A DNA stretch of 64,000 nt from an uncultured Paracoccaceae bacterium (GCA_947488605.1 CANKZJ010000001.1:1019603-1083602); one strand, 5' to 3'. Positions 21,595-32,955 are shown, numbered from the stretch's first letter. Notes: generated by a model not told the origin, from the sequence alone. Numbers and translations: made by a program.

Positions 21595-21999
21595 CTAGAC
21601 CTCGCGGTAACGTTGCAGCCGTTCTTCCAACGTGCCGCTATGTAGCTCGAACATGTGGTTGTCGAAATCATAAAAGTAGATCGAATGCCCTTCACCGGCG
21701 ACGCGTGAGCGGCCTTCTTTCACTTCCAAGCCCAGCGATTGAATGCGCTGTAGCCTGTCATCATAGTCTTCAGGGGCCATCTTAAACGCGACATGATTGT
21801 ACGTCTTGTTGGGTAGGGGGTCGCCTTGCATGGTTGCAAGCCAGACACCACCAACATCGAAGAAGCGTTCTTTGGACAGCGAAAAAGTTGCATCACCGCT
21901 GTCATAAATCTTCTTGGCATCAAGAACCGTGGTGAGCATCTGTTCCATTTTGTCCAGATCGCGCACGATAAAAGTCATATGGCTGAGGCCGTCAATCAT
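21595..21999 (-). CDS. fosX: VOC family protein, FosX/FosE-type fosfomycin hydrolase-like
   Basis: SGDATFSLSKERFF, NKTYNHVAFK, RVAGEGHSIYFYDFDNHMFELHSGTLEERL resemble remembered FosX sequence. Confidence 0.8.
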   Translation of the reverse strand: MIDGLSHMTFIVRDLDKMEQMLTTVLDAKKIYDSGDATFSLSKERFFDVGGVWLATMQGDPLPNKTYNHVAFKMAPEDYDDRLQRIQSLGLEVKEGRSRVAGEGHSIYFYDFDNHMFELHSGTLEERLQRYREV

Positions 22000-22002
22000 C
22001 GC

Positions 22003-23601
22003 CTAGGCCACCTTGCCCTCAAAGGCAGCAGCCATCAGTGCACGGGTGTATTCAGTTTGCGGGGCGTCAAAGATTGCGGCGGCGTCACCTGCCTCTACGA
22101 CATCGCCCTGCTTCATCACCATGACTTTATGAGACAGGGCGCGAACAACCTTCAGATCGTGGCTGATAAACAAATAGGCCAGTCCGTACTTTTGCTGCAA
22201 CTCCCGTAACAAATGCACGATCTGAACTTGCACCGTCATATCCAGCGCAGACGTTGGTTCGTCCAAAATAAGCAGTTTGGGTCGCAAGATCATAGCGCGC
22301 GCAATTGCGATCCTTTGGCGTTGACCGCCTGAAAACTCGTGCGGGTAGCGGTCCATCAGTACCGGATCCAGCCCGACCTCGGCCATAATCTCGCCGACCA
22401 TATCGCGGCGATCCCTGCCCGGCTCAACGCCGTGCACGCCAAGACCTTCGGCAATGATCTCGGCGACGGTCATGCGTGGGGAAAGCGACCCATATGGATC
22501 TTGAAAAACGATCTGCATCTCACTGCGCAAAGGGCGCATCTGGCGTTGATTTAAGCGGTGAATATCGGCGCCTTGAAAGGCAATGCGACCCTCGGACCGG
22601 ATCAAACGCATCACTGCCAATGCAAGTGTTGTCTTGCCCGACCCACTTTCGCCCACAACCCCAAGCGTTTCGCCCGCGCGCACTGTCATCGTGGCCTGAT
22701 TGACCGCCTTGATGTGACCAACCGTCCTTTTGAGAAGTCCGCGATGGATCGGGAACCAGATTTTGGCGCCTTCAGTCTCTAGCACAACAGGCGCTTGCGC
22801 TGACACCGGCACTGGCACGCCTGTTGATTCAGCCGCCAAAAGCGTTTGTGTGTAGGGATGTTGAGGATTTGCAAAAATCTCGGCCGTTGACCCGCTTTCA
22901 ACGATTTCGCCGTCTTTCATAACACAGACGCGGTCTGCGATTTTGCGGACAATCGTCAGATCATGCGTGATGAAGAGCATCGACATGCCCTCGTCGCGCT
23001 TAAGGTCTTCAAGCAAATTTAGAATTTGCGCCTGAATAGTCACATCAAGTGCGGTTGTCGGCTCGTCCGCAATAAGCATCTCGGGACCATTGGCCAACGC
23101 CATCGCGATCATCACGCGCTGACGCTGCCCGCCGGAAAGTTCATGAGCATAAGCACCCAAGCGGCTTTCTGCATCGCGGATGCCCACACGGTGCAACAGC
23201 TGCACGATGCGATTGCGGACAGCGGCACCACGCAAACCTTGGTGCAACTCGATACTTTCGGCCAATTGTTTTTCAATGGTGTGTAATGGGTTCAGGGACG
23301 TCATCGGCTCTTGGAAAATAAAGCTGATGTCGTTGCCGCGGACACGGCGCAGTGCGGGCTCGTCCGCACCAACCATTTCTTCGCCGTTGTATTTGATCGA
23401 CCCGGCCATTACAGCACTGTCGCCAAGCAACTGCACGGTTGAAAGGGCGGTCACCGATTTACCTGACCCGCTCTCACCCACAATCGCAACCGTTTCACCC
23501 CTATTCACCTGAAAGGATACGCCGCGCACAGCATGGGTCGTGTCCCCATCTTGCCGGAATGCGACGCGCAGGTCTTGGACATCTAGAACCACGTCACTCA
23601 T
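22003..23601 (-). CDS. yejF: Microcin C/oligopeptide-type ABC transporter, fused dual ATPase (YejF-like)
   Basis: Two Walker A/B/signature sets (GESGSGKS, ELSGGQRQR, IADEPTTALD; GESGSGKTT, EFSGGQRQR, ILDEPTSALD). Confidence 0.92.
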   Translation of the reverse strand: MSDVVLDVQDLRVAFRQDGDTTHAVRGVSFQVNRGETVAIVGESGSGKSVTALSTVQLLGDSAVMAGSIKYNGEEMVGADEPALRRVRGNDISFIFQEPMTSLNPLHTIEKQLAESIELHQGLRGAAVRNRIVQLLHRVGIRDAESRLGAYAHELSGGQRQRVMIAMALANGPEMLIADEPTTALDVTIQAQILNLLEDLKRDEGMSMLFITHDLTIVRKIADRVCVMKDGEIVESGSTAEIFANPQHPYTQTLLAAESTGVPVPVSAQAPVVLETEGAKIWFPIHRGLLKRTVGHIKAVNQATMTVRAGETLGVVGESGSGKTTLALAVMRLIRSEGRIAFQGADIHRLNQRQMRPLRSEMQIVFQDPYGSLSPRMTVAEIIAEGLGVHGVEPGRDRRDMVGEIMAEVGLDPVLMDRYPHEFSGGQRQRIAIARAMILRPKLLILDEPTSALDMTVQVQIVHLLRELQQKYGLAYLFISHDLKVVRALSHKVMVMKQGDVVEAGDAAAIFDAPQTEYTRALMAAAFEGKVA

Positions 23602-24797
23602 CTTGTGTTTGTTCCTGCAACTTTCGAGGGTTTCGTGCTCTCAAAAACCATATCATCTGTGACGACATTGCCGTCCGCCACAAAGGTCTTGCGCGGATCA
23701 AATGCGTCCCGCACCCCCTCAAAGATAAAGACCAAGAGCGACAGCATCACAGCAAAGGTAAAGAACGCGGTGAAGCCCAGCCAAGGCGCTTGCAGGTTTT
23801 GCTTGGCCTGCAAGGTCATTTCACCCAGCGAAGGCGCAGACGATGGCAAACCGAAGCCCAGGAAATCAAGCGACGCCAGCCCGCCAATTGCACCGGTAAC
23901 AAGAAACGGCAGCATGGTGACGGTTGCGACCATCGCATTGGGCAACATATGGCGGAACATGATCGTGCGGTCGCGCACGCCCAATGCCTTGGCGGCGCGT
24001 ACATATTCCAAATTGCGGGCGCGCAGGAACTCGGCCCTGACCACACCGACAAGCGCGGGCCATCCAAATAACACTGTGAGGAACACAAGAAGCCAGTAAC
24101 TTCGCCCCAATATCGCAAAGACAATGATGATCACATAAAGCGACGGCATTCCTGTCCAGATTTCAATGAACCGTTGAAAGATCAAATCGGTCCATCCACC
24201 AAAATACCCCTGCACGGCACCAGCCATGATCCCAATGATCGAGGCCGCAACTGTGACCGTCAGGGCAAATGTCACCGATAATCGGAAGCCGTAGATGACA
24301 CGTGCGGTGACATCGCGTTTGGTATCATCGGTGCCCAGCCAGTTTTGCGGGCTTGGCGGTGCAGGCGCCACGCCGCCTACATCTACAATCGTGTTGTATG
24401 AATACGGAATAATCGGCCAAAGCATCCAACCTTTTTGGAAATCACCATCCAACGTCTCACCCGCATCCACAGCGGCAATCAATTCTTCCGGTGCATCAAA
24501 ACAAGCTTCCAGCCCGCCTGTGACAATTAAACAGTCCACTTCTGGCTCGCCGTAACCTGCCTCTGTCGGGAAATCCCCACCGAAGTCACGCTCGGAATAG
24601 AAATTGAAAATCGGCATGTGAAGCTCACCGCGATAGCTGACCGCAATGGGTTTATCGTTCGCGACGAATTCGGCCATCAGAGAAAGTCCGAACAACACGC
24701 TAAAGATCACCAGCGACCAATACGCACGTCGATTACGCCTGAAATTGCGCAATCGGCGTTGATTGAGCGGGGAAAGAAAAGGACGCTTTGCCATCAA
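23598..24797 (-). CDS. yejE: ABC transporter permease (YejE-like)
   Basis: [34 protein letters not shown]; operon context. Confidence 0.9.
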   Translation of the reverse strand: MMAKRPFLSPLNQRRLRNFRRNRRAYWSLVIFSVLFGLSLMAEFVANDKPIAVSYRGELHMPIFNFYSERDFGGDFPTEAGYGEPEVDCLIVTGGLEACFDAPEELIAAVDAGETLDGDFQKGWMLWPIIPYSYNTIVDVGGVAPAPPSPQNWLGTDDTKRDVTARVIYGFRLSVTFALTVTVAASIIGIMAGAVQGYFGGWTDLIFQRFIEIWTGMPSLYVIIIVFAILGRSYWLLVFLTVLFGWPALVGVVRAEFLRARNLEYVRAAKALGVRDRTIMFRHMLPNAMVATVTMLPFLVTGAIGGLASLDFLGFGLPSSAPSLGEMTLQAKQNLQAPWLGFTAFFTFAVMLSLLVFIFEGVRDAFDPRKTFVADGNVVTDDMVFESTKPSKVAGTNTR

Positions 24798-25867
24798 TTT
24801 CGCGCCTCGAAATCAATACGCGGATCAATCAGGACATAGGTGAGATCTGTTAGAATACCGACCACCAGCCCGATAAGCGAAAATGCGAACAAAGTGCCGA
24901 AGACAACAGGGTAGTCGCGTGAAACAGCAGCCTCGAACCCCAATCGGCCTAGCCCGTCGAGAGAAAATAGCGTTTCGATAATCAAGGATCCACCAAAGAA
25001 CACACCGATGAACAGTGCGGGGAATCCCGAGATCACAATCAACATGGCATTGCGGAACACATGCCCGTAAAGCACCTGATTTTCTGAAAGGCCCTTCGCG
25101 CGCGCAGTTATCACGTACTGCTTTTTGATCTCGTCCAGAAAACTATTCTTGGTCAGCAAAGTCAGCGTCGCAAAGGCCGAGATCGTTGAGGCCAAGACCG
25201 GCAAGGTGATGTGCCAAAGGTAATCAAGAACTTTGCCGATCAGGGTCAGGTCTTCGAAGTTGCTGGATGTCAGACCGCGCAACGGGAATATCCGGTAGTA
25301 TGACCCCCCCGCAAAGAGCACGATCAACAAGATCGCAAACAAGAACCCGGGGATTGCGTAGCCTACGATGATCGCGCCCGACGTCCACGTATCAAAGGGC
25401 GTGCCGTCGCGAACCGCCTTTTTGATGCCGAGAGGGATTGATATCATGTAAGCAATCAACGTCGACCAAAGTCCCAGCGTGATGGACACCGGCATCTTTT
25501 CGAGCACCAAATCCAGCACACTGATCGAGCGGAAATAGCTCTCGCCAAAATCAAAACGCATGTAGTTCCACATCATGTTGAGGAACCGCTCTAGGGGTGG
25601 TTTATCAAAGCCGAACTCGCGTTCGAGATCGGCAATGAAATCTGCGGGCAAGCCACGTCCGCCGATGTAGTCGCTGTCTCCTGTATCGAGAATCTCGCTT
25701 CCGCCACCAGAAATGCCTTCAAAGACATCCCCCCCGCCTTCCATTTCGGCCAATATCTGTTCGATCGGTCCGCCGGGGACGAATTGGGTAAGCGCAAAGT
25801 TGATCATCATGATCCCGAGCAAAGTCGGGATCACAAGCAACAGTCGCCTGAGTATATATGCGCCCAC
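24794..25867 (-). CDS. yejB: ABC transporter permease (YejB-like)
   Basis: [34 protein letters not shown]; operon context. Confidence 0.9.
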   Translation of the reverse strand: MGAYILRRLLLVIPTLLGIMMINFALTQFVPGGPIEQILAEMEGGGDVFEGISGGGSEILDTGDSDYIGGRGLPADFIADLEREFGFDKPPLERFLNMMWNYMRFDFGESYFRSISVLDLVLEKMPVSITLGLWSTLIAYMISIPLGIKKAVRDGTPFDTWTSGAIIVGYAIPGFLFAILLIVLFAGGSYYRIFPLRGLTSSNFEDLTLIGKVLDYLWHITLPVLASTISAFATLTLLTKNSFLDEIKKQYVITARAKGLSENQVLYGHVFRNAMLIVISGFPALFIGVFFGGSLIIETLFSLDGLGRLGFEAAVSRDYPVVFGTLFAFSLIGLVVGILTDLTYVLIDPRIDFEARN

Positions 25868-25877
25868 TTATGCTGCC

Positions 25878-27797
25878 TTACTGAAACGCGCCGGCGGCAC
25901 GTAGTTCGGCTGAGCGGTCAGCGTTGTACCACCAGTTATCGATTGGTGACAAACCAAGTGGCGGGATTTCCTTGAACTCGAACAGATCGTAATAGGCCAC
26001 CGTATGCACATTCTTTTGCCACTGCGGGATCCAAAACCTTTCAGCGCGCAGGACGCGATCAAGCGCACGGGTAGCAGTTGTCAGATCTTCCAGAGTTTTT
26101 GCGGCAACAACTGTCTCAATCAACCGATCGGCGGCGGGCATTTTCAGACGCATTGGATTGCGCGAGCTATCTTCTGCTGCGGCAGACCCAAAGAACTGCG
26201 CCAACTGCTGTCCGGGCTCATAGCCTTGGCCCAGGGACGCGTTGGTAATATCAAACGCACCTGAGCGCCGGCGTTCGATATATTGGGCGGTGTCGACCCG
26301 CTCTAACACGGCATCAACGCCAAGACGTTTGAGGTTTTCAACGATGGGGTTGATGACGCGGTCGAATTGCGGCGACCGCTCCAAGAACGACACTGACAGA
26401 ACTTCGCCATCCTTGCGACGTAAACCATCATCGCCAGCGATCCAGCCTGCTTCGTCGAGCAGCGCAGATGCCGCACGCAACTGCCCACGATCCAGCTGGC
26501 GTTCGGCAGAGGCCGAGACCGGAGGAATCACAGCCTCTGTTGTCAGGATTTCCGCGTCAAGCAACCCTTCGTCGACCAATGGCTGCAAAATCGCGATCTC
26601 TTCGGGTGATGGCAGGCCAACAGCCTTTAGATCAGAGTTATCCCAGAACGATTCAGGCCGTTCAAACAGGTCGTAGAACAGCGTCTTGTTCATCCATTCA
26701 AAATTGATCATCCGCGACAATGCTTCACGCACACGTCGGTCTTGGAATTTCTCTTGGTTGAGGTTGAACACAAAACCTTGGCCTGTGCCAATTGCCCCAT
26801 TATTCAATTCTTCGACATTGACCCACCCGTTTTCACGCGCGGGAAAATCATAACCGGTGGCCCATTGCAGCGAGCTGTTCTCGTTGCGGTAGGTGTAAGC
26901 GCCAGATTTGAACCCCTCAAACGCCGCACTGCTATCGGCAAAGTATTCAATCCGGATCGTTTCGAAATTATTACGGCCTTGGTTGATGGGCAGGTCTGCA
27001 CCCCACCAGTTTTCATCATACCGGTAGATGATCTGCCGCCCGATATCGACTTCATCCAACCTGTAAGCACCGGTCGCCATAAATGGCTCATCTGATGCCT
27101 CATCTAGCCGCGTTCCAGTTTCTTCAAACCATGCCTGCGACAAAGCCGATGTGCCGCCCACCCATCTGACAACATCGCGCCGCGGGGCGCTTTCGGTAAA
27201 CGTAAATTTGATTGTGAAGTCGTCGATCACTTCGACGGAGTCGATAAATTCGGAGTAAACCGAACGATATTCTGTGATCCCCTGCTCCAATGACAGTTCG
27301 AATATGAATTTCAGATCACCGGCAGTCATCGTGCTGCCATCCCAAAATTTGACGTCATCGCGCAGGTTGAAAATCACCCAATCGCGACTTTCCGGATATT
27401 CGAGCGTTTCACAAAGATAGCAGTATGTCCCATACGGGTCGTCTAACGTGGCGGTTAGAATGCTTTCAGAGCCAATTGTGGCAAGCGCTGCGGGAACGCC
27501 TTTGCGCGTTCTCAAATTGAAGCTGTCGAATGTGCCCATCGCCCACTGCGAAAACTCGCCGCCCTTTGGTGCATCAGGATTGACATAGTCGAGTACCGCG
27601 TCCGGCCCGTATTTCAGATCGCCAAAGTTCGTGTATCCGTGGCTTACCGTGATATTTTCATGCGCTTCCGCGAAAACCTCGGATCCGGCCCAAATCGCTG
27701 CAACTGCAATGACAGAGCCAACAATCCAATGTTTTGCGACGCTTTCACGGCGATCACGTTGGGCGGCAAGAGCACGAGACTGGGGACGATTTGGCAT
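25878..27797 (-). CDS. yejA: Extracellular solute-binding protein family 5 (YejA-like)
   Basis: DAPKGGEFSQWAMGTFDSFN, substrate-binding fold, operon with yejBEF. Confidence 0.9.
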   Translation of the reverse strand: MPNRPQSRALAAQRDRRESVAKHWIVGSVIAVAAIWAGSEVFAEAHENITVSHGYTNFGDLKYGPDAVLDYVNPDAPKGGEFSQWAMGTFDSFNLRTRKGVPAALATIGSESILTATLDDPYGTYCYLCETLEYPESRDWVIFNLRDDVKFWDGSTMTAGDLKFIFELSLEQGITEYRSVYSEFIDSVEVIDDFTIKFTFTESAPRRDVVRWVGGTSALSQAWFEETGTRLDEASDEPFMATGAYRLDEVDIGRQIIYRYDENWWGADLPINQGRNNFETIRIEYFADSSAAFEGFKSGAYTYRNENSSLQWATGYDFPARENGWVNVEELNNGAIGTGQGFVFNLNQEKFQDRRVREALSRMINFEWMNKTLFYDLFERPESFWDNSDLKAVGLPSPEEIAILQPLVDEGLLDAEILTTEAVIPPVSASAERQLDRGQLRAASALLDEAGWIAGDDGLRRKDGEVLSVSFLERSPQFDRVINPIVENLKRLGVDAVLERVDTAQYIERRRSGAFDITNASLGQGYEPGQQLAQFFGSAAAEDSSRNPMRLKMPAADRLIETVVAAKTLEDLTTATRALDRVLRAERFWIPQWQKNVHTVAYYDLFEFKEIPPLGLSPIDNWWYNADRSAELRAAGAFQ

Positions 27798-27912
27798 CTG
27801 TTTCTCCGGTTAGAAGGCATCTTGTTTCAACTAAATGAAGTAAAAGGACAGTTTGGCAAACTTTCAAGATGCGTTTACGTGAACAGATGGTGAGCAAACC
27901 GTAACATTTAAC

Positions 27913-27938
27913 GAAAAAGGCCGCCCCAGAGGACGGCC
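27913..27938 (-). terminator. Rho-independent terminator downstream of the cytochrome c gene
   Basis: On minus strand GGCCGTCCTCTGGGGCGGCC followed by TTTTTCG. Confidence 0.7.
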
Positions 27939-27963
27939 AATTGCGTATTCAAAGGACGAAAGC

Positions 27964-28512
27964 TTACCCACCAATCGTGGCCAGATATGCAATCAAATTC
28001 GCACGATCTTCGACGTCACGCATGCCGTTATAGCTCATCGCTGTACCTGGTGCATAACCGCGTGGGTTTTCCAGGAACGCGCTTAAGTTTTCAGGGGTCC
28101 AAACATCGGCCGCCTCAATCAAAGCGCCAGAGTAGGCGAAGTCATCGTAGAACTGTACGGGACGGTTCACGACACCGTAAAGCGCTGGTCCTGTTCCGTG
28201 GCTACCGGATTCAAGCGCGTGGCAAGACCGGCATCCGCGCCAGAGGCCCTCACCGTCGGATGCACTTGCTGATGCAAAGACCACTGCGAAAGGTACTTCT
28301 TCAACAACTTCGACGTCACCGTCCGCTTCGGTTTCAACTTCGATGACATAGGCCTGTTCGCCATAGCCATGCCCGCCGCTATGATAAATCTCTTCGGAAA
28401 GCCAAGCACCGAGCAAGAAAATAAGGAAAGTGCTGCAAAGACCACCAATCACTTTGGTCATTGTCATTGTGTCGAACATGTCGCGATCCATTCTGTTCAA
28501 AGATTCATGCAC
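27964..28512 (-). CDS. Membrane-anchored c-type cytochrome (CycM/c552-like)
   Basis: N-terminal TM, CRSCHALE haem motif, GTAMSYNGM Met ligand region. Confidence 0.9.
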   Translation of the reverse strand: MHESLNRMDRDMFDTMTMTKVIGGLCSTFLIFLLGAWLSEEIYHSGGHGYGEQAYVIEVETEADGDVEVVEEVPFAVVFASASASDGEGLWRGCRSCHALESGSHGTGPALYGVVNRPVQFYDDFAYSGALIEAADVWTPENLSAFLENPRGYAPGTAMSYNGMRDVEDRANLIAYLATIGG

Positions 28513-28600
28513 ATCTATCCGCTTCCAACACCGGGTTGCAAGGTATACTCCCGCGACCTAACGCCCATTTTTTCAGGGTGACACGAGGGAGGTCACAAAA

Positions 28601-29449
28601 ATGTCGCAGAAAATCGCTTTTCAAGGAGAGCTCGGCGCTTACGGGCACGAGGCTTGCGTCACGGCAAGACCAGAGTTTGACCCGCTACCATGTGCGACAT
28701 TTGATGCCGCTATTGACGCTGTGCGCAAGGGCGACGCTGATCTGGGGATGATCGCTGTCGAGAACTCGACCTACGGACGCGTGGCAGACGTACACTCTTT
28801 GTTGCCAGAAAGCGGTCTACATATCGTTGATGAAACATTTGTGCGCGTCCACATCAACTTGCTCGGCAAACCCCAAGCTGAGCTGACGGACATCACGGAG
28901 GCCCACGGCCACCCCGTGATCTTGCCTCAATGCGGTAACTTCTTGCGTGATCACGCGATCATACCCCGCACCAGTTCCGACAACGCGCGTGCGGCACGTG
29001 AAGTGGCGGCAGGTGATGATATCGGTGTTGCGGCGCTTGCATCAGAATTGGCCGCAGAAATATATGGGCTAAAGCTTCTGGCGCGCCACATTGAAGACCA
29101 TTCGCGCAACACAACCCGTTTCCTGATCATGGCGCGCGAACCTGATTATACGCGCCGCGGTGACTACGAAATGATGACCAGCTTTGTGTTCCGTGTCCGC
29201 AACATCCCTGCGGCACTGTACAAGGCGATGGGTGGTTTCGCGACCAACAGCGTCAACATGACGAAGCTGGAAAGCTACATGGTTGATGGTGAATTCACTG
29301 CAACACAATTCTATTCAGAGATCGAAGGGCACCCTGACGACGCTAACGTAAAGCTGGCTTTGGAAGAATTGGGATATTTCACAGACCACCTGCACATCAT
29401 GGGCGTCTACCCATCCGCCGCGCGCCGCCACGAGAAGAACACAAGCTAG
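28601..29449 (+). CDS. pheA: Prephenate dehydratase
   Basis: IAFQGELGAYGHEA, IAVENSTYGRV, NTTRFLIM, ACT-domain region SVNMTKLES. Confidence 0.95.
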   Translation: MSQKIAFQGELGAYGHEACVTARPEFDPLPCATFDAAIDAVRKGDADLGMIAVENSTYGRVADVHSLLPESGLHIVDETFVRVHINLLGKPQAELTDITEAHGHPVILPQCGNFLRDHAIIPRTSSDNARAAREVAAGDDIGVAALASELAAEIYGLKLLARHIEDHSRNTTRFLIMAREPDYTRRGDYEMMTSFVFRVRNIPAALYKAMGGFATNSVNMTKLESYMVDGEFTATQFYSEIEGHPDDANVKLALEELGYFTDHLHIMGVYPSAARRHEKNTS

Positions 29450-29910
29450 GTGCCGCGACGAAAGTCGTCTTCGACGCTTTCAGCGAATTCGGTAACGCGG
29501 GCCTTGAAGCGGTTCGTCATCTTTGACTTTGCCAGTTTCAAAGACTGCAAAAGCAGTCTTGCAGTGAGTGTTTTTGCACGCAGTTCAAAACTGACCAAAA
29601 CCCGGGTGCGCGTCTGCGAAAGCGGGACAAGCTCGACTTGGGTCAAAGCGATCAAACCATCGGAGTGGCTTTCAATTTCAATCGCTTCTGACGGGTCCAT
29701 TCTGGTCAATTCTGCCACGACCGCACGATGCCGTCCGCGGAATTCGAATGCGATGTCCCAAACGGTGCCAAGTTCGACATCGCCCTTTTTTTGGCGGGCC
29801 ACGTTGATACCTTGCCGCATGGCGCGACGTTCAAACCCATCAAAATCACTGACCCGGGCAAAGGCATAGTCAATTGGGACCTCAAGATCTTCGCGTGTGC
29901 TGAGTTTCAT
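29446..29910 (-). CDS. SRPBCC family protein
   Basis: Polyketide cyclase/START-like pattern LEVPIDYAFARVSDFDGFERRA. Confidence 0.7.
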   Translation of the reverse strand: MKLSTREDLEVPIDYAFARVSDFDGFERRAMRQGINVARQKKGDVELGTVWDIAFEFRGRHRAVVAELTRMDPSEAIEIESHSDGLIALTQVELVPLSQTRTRVLVSFELRAKTLTARLLLQSLKLAKSKMTNRFKARVTEFAESVEDDFRRGT

Positions 29911-29933
29911 CGTCTCATTCCATTGTCGTCAAA

Positions 29934-30881
29934 CTAATCAAGCCGGTCTGCAAGCCAGGCTTCAAGCAAGAAATGCGCGATCGCGCCCTTGCGTGCAGGC
30001 AATATTTTGGGGTGTTCACCACTGAATGCCAACGCCATGTCTTCGCGTGTGACCCAAAGTGCATCCTCAATTTCCAGTGGATCAATATTCAAGTCAGTGG
30101 TCAGAGCCACGCCCGCACACCCAAACATAAGCGACGCAGGAAATGGCCAAGGCTGGCTGGACAGATAGGTCACAGCGCCAACGCGCACGCCAGATTCCTC
30201 AAAGACTTCGCGACGCACGGCGGCCTCAATCGTCTCACCGGGTTCAACAAATCCAGCAAGCAGGGAATACATCCCATCGGGCCATCCCGGCGACCGCCCG
30301 ACCAACACCGAGTTGCCATGCGTAATCAACATGATCACAACCGGGTCCGTGCGCGGAAAGTGATGGCCGCCGCAAGCCGCGCAATCGCGTTGCCAACCGC
30401 CCATCGCCAATTTGCTTTCAGCGCCGCACCGCGCACAAAAACGGTGCGTTTCATGCCAGCCCATGACAGCTTTTGCCGTTGCCGCCAGTTCTGCATCACG
30501 GGCCGTGAGGCGCGTCATGATCGCCCGCAGTTCTGCAAAATGGGCATCTGGCAAAGCCGGGTGTTGTTGTTCGGATGGGTCAAGGAAACCGTCTAAGGTC
30601 GATGGGTCCAACCCTTGTGGCGTCCAGCCTGATAAATCGGCAGCAAACACAGGTGCACCATCTTCGCGGCCTAAGAAAATCAAGTCAGTGGCGGCATCTG
30701 CCATTGCCGGATGATCAAGCGACAAACGCACAACTGCATCTGCGGCGATCATTGGCTTACCGCGCCACAAAAGGATGGTCCGGGCATCCGATTGCACCCT
30801 CAATTCTTCGGTCTGATCCCGGAGCTGCGCCGCGCGATCTAGTCCTGACCCACCGAAGGTCACTGTCTCTGCAATTTTCAT
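29934..30881 (-). CDS. nudC: NAD(+) diphosphatase (Nudix)
   Basis: Zn motif CARCGAE...CAACGGHHFPRTDP; Nudix box GFVEPGETIEAAVRREVFEESG. Confidence 0.95.
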   Translation of the reverse strand: MKIAETVTFGGSGLDRAAQLRDQTEELRVQSDARTILLWRGKPMIAADAVVRLSLDHPAMADAATDLIFLGREDGAPVFAADLSGWTPQGLDPSTLDGFLDPSEQQHPALPDAHFAELRAIMTRLTARDAELAATAKAVMGWHETHRFCARCGAESKLAMGGWQRDCAACGGHHFPRTDPVVIMLITHGNSVLVGRSPGWPDGMYSLLAGFVEPGETIEAAVRREVFEESGVRVGAVTYLSSQPWPFPASLMFGCAGVALTTDLNIDPLEIEDALWVTREDMALAFSGEHPKILPARKGAIAHFLLEAWLADRLD

Positions 30882-30973
30882 TATGCCGAGATGACACGGA
30901 CGTTGCGTAAGTTCAAATTATTCCATCATTTTCTATGGTCGAGGACAGTCATACACGTTAAGATTGAATTAAT

Positions 30974-32821
30974 ATGTCCCTCACTGAAACTTCATCCGGA
31001 ATGCCCCCCGTAAAGGGTCAACTGCGTTTGCTCCAAACGACGGATTTGCACATGCAGCTTTTGGCATATGACTATGTCTCTGATCGATCTGACGACAGCA
31101 TCGGATTGATAGGTCTCGCAGACCAAGTTGCCGCCCTCAGGAATGATAAAAGCGCCACCACCGTGCATTTTGACACAGGTGATTTGATCCAAGGCAATCC
31201 ACTCGCGGATACGGTAGCCGCGACATTGGAACCATTGCAAACACATCCGATGATCGCCGCTCTTAACCTTCTTGGGTGCGATGCCATGACCGTTGGCAAC
31301 CACGAGTTCGACTATGGATTAGCAAAGCTGCGAAGCGTTCTATCCAAAGCTGCATTTCCGGTCGTCACCGCCAACATCACGCCAAGGGACGGTCCCGCTA
31401 TTGGCCCCGAGTTTGTCATTCTAGACCGTACTATTTTTTGCGGCGACGGCGTCATACGACAGATCAAGCTTGGCGTCGTTGGGTTTGGCCCGCCGCAGAT
31501 AGCAAGCCTCGACAGCGATATGATCGATACCAAAGATATCGTGACCGCAGCGCAAGACGCCGTGCCGCAGATCCGTGCTGCGGGGGCAGATTTGGTCATC
31601 GCACTTTGCCACACCGGTCTTGGCACAGCCTCAAACACAAAAGGGATGGAAAACGCAGCAATACCCTTGGCAGCCGTTGACGGGATTGATGTCCTGCTTA
31701 CCGGCCATACGCATGAAACCTTTCCGGATAAAAAGCGTGTAGCTTCGGTCAGTGTTGATCCAATTGCCGGAACGATACACGGCAAACCAACCGTGATGGC
31801 TGCCTATTGCGGCAAATCGCTGGGTGTTATTGATCTCGCGTTAAAATGGAATGCAGGGCATTGGACCATCAAGGACCATCTGGTCAGTTTCAAATATCCA
31901 GAACCCGCGACCGGTGCGCCATCACTTCTGCGCGCACGATTGACCCAACTTGTGGCTGAAGCTCACGAAGCCACCATCGTAAAAATGAACACGCCAATTG
32001 CGCGAACGGCCCTACCAATCCACAGCTATTTCGCAACAATCCAACCAGAGCTGAGCCAGCAGATTCTCGCAAGGTCTGCACGACAAGCTGTCCAAAAGGC
32101 TCTGCACGAAACGCCACATGCACACCTTCCCGTTCTCGCGGCCAAATCCTCCTTTCGCTTTGGCGGCAGGAGTGGGTTTGGGCATTACATCGACATCTGC
32201 GAAGGCCCGATCACCCTGCGCGATGCAACGGCGATCTTTCCGTTCGTGGACAGACTATTTGCGGTGAAGCGAAGTGGTGCGCAAATCAAAAGGTGGCTGG
32301 AAAGGAGCGCCTCGCACTACAATCAAATGACCACAGGAGTCTGCGACCAGCAGCTTCTTAATCCGCTAAGCGCTGGCTACAATTGTGATGCGATCCTAGG
32401 GCTGACCTATCAGATCGATCTTACGCAACCCGCTTGCTTCGATCCGCATGGACATGAACTACGCTCGGCGGCGTCCCGGATCACGGCACTGCATTTTGAT
32501 GGGAATCCCGTTCTCGATACAGACATTTTCATTGTCGCCACCAATAGTTTCCGCGCGAAGGGAGGTGGTGGGTTTCCGACATTTCCCGATTCAGATATTT
32601 TGCATAAGTCGACGGGCAACATGCAGGAAATCCTTGCCGCATATCTCAATCAGATCGACTGCATCTCGGACCCTATCCAACCGACATGGTCGTTCAGTCA
32701 GATAGAGAGTACCGCCGCCCAATTCCAAAGCGCGCCGAAAGCGTATTACCACATGTCGGGGCCAATCACACATATCGGGCGCGGAATGGACGGGTTTGAC
32801 ACCTACCAGATCAGTTTCTGA
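30974..32821 (+). CDS. 2',3'-cyclic-nucleotide 2'-phosphodiesterase/3'-nucleotidase-like metallophosphatase
   Basis: LLQTTDLHMQLLAYDY, GNHEFDYGL, TGHTHETFP; 5'-nucleotidase C-terminal domain. Confidence 0.9.
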   Translation: MSLTETSSGMPPVKGQLRLLQTTDLHMQLLAYDYVSDRSDDSIGLIGLADQVAALRNDKSATTVHFDTGDLIQGNPLADTVAATLEPLQTHPMIAALNLLGCDAMTVGNHEFDYGLAKLRSVLSKAAFPVVTANITPRDGPAIGPEFVILDRTIFCGDGVIRQIKLGVVGFGPPQIASLDSDMIDTKDIVTAAQDAVPQIRAAGADLVIALCHTGLGTASNTKGMENAAIPLAAVDGIDVLLTGHTHETFPDKKRVASVSVDPIAGTIHGKPTVMAAYCGKSLGVIDLALKWNAGHWTIKDHLVSFKYPEPATGAPSLLRARLTQLVAEAHEATIVKMNTPIARTALPIHSYFATIQPELSQQILARSARQAVQKALHETPHAHLPVLAAKSSFRFGGRSGFGHYIDICEGPITLRDATAIFPFVDRLFAVKRSGAQIKRWLERSASHYNQMTTGVCDQQLLNPLSAGYNCDAILGLTYQIDLTQPACFDPHGHELRSAASRITALHFDGNPVLDTDIFIVATNSFRAKGGGGFPTFPDSDILHKSTGNMQEILAAYLNQIDCISDPIQPTWSFSQIESTAAQFQSAPKAYYHMSGPITHIGRGMDGFDTYQISF

Positions 32822-32859
32822 CATCTTGCAGACCACACCAATCCATCCTATATCATCTT

Positions 32860-32955
32860 TGAGAGGTTGGCGCGGGCGAGCGCCTCGCCAACCTGGTCAG
32901 GTCCGGAAGGAAGCAGCCATAACGAGCCCCGCTTGGGTCGTTGTCAGCCTCTCAC
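32860..32955 (+). ncRNA. ffs: Bacterial small SRP RNA (4.5S)
   Basis: gagaggttggc...GGTCAGGTCCGGAAGGAAGCAGCC...cagcctctc: conserved SRP Alu-less apical loop and closing stem. Confidence 0.93.

Noticed and set aside
23439-24099. Plus-strand ORFs (210 and 164 aa) across the yejF/yejE junction
   Set aside because: Antisense to well-supported ABC transporter genes; no domain.
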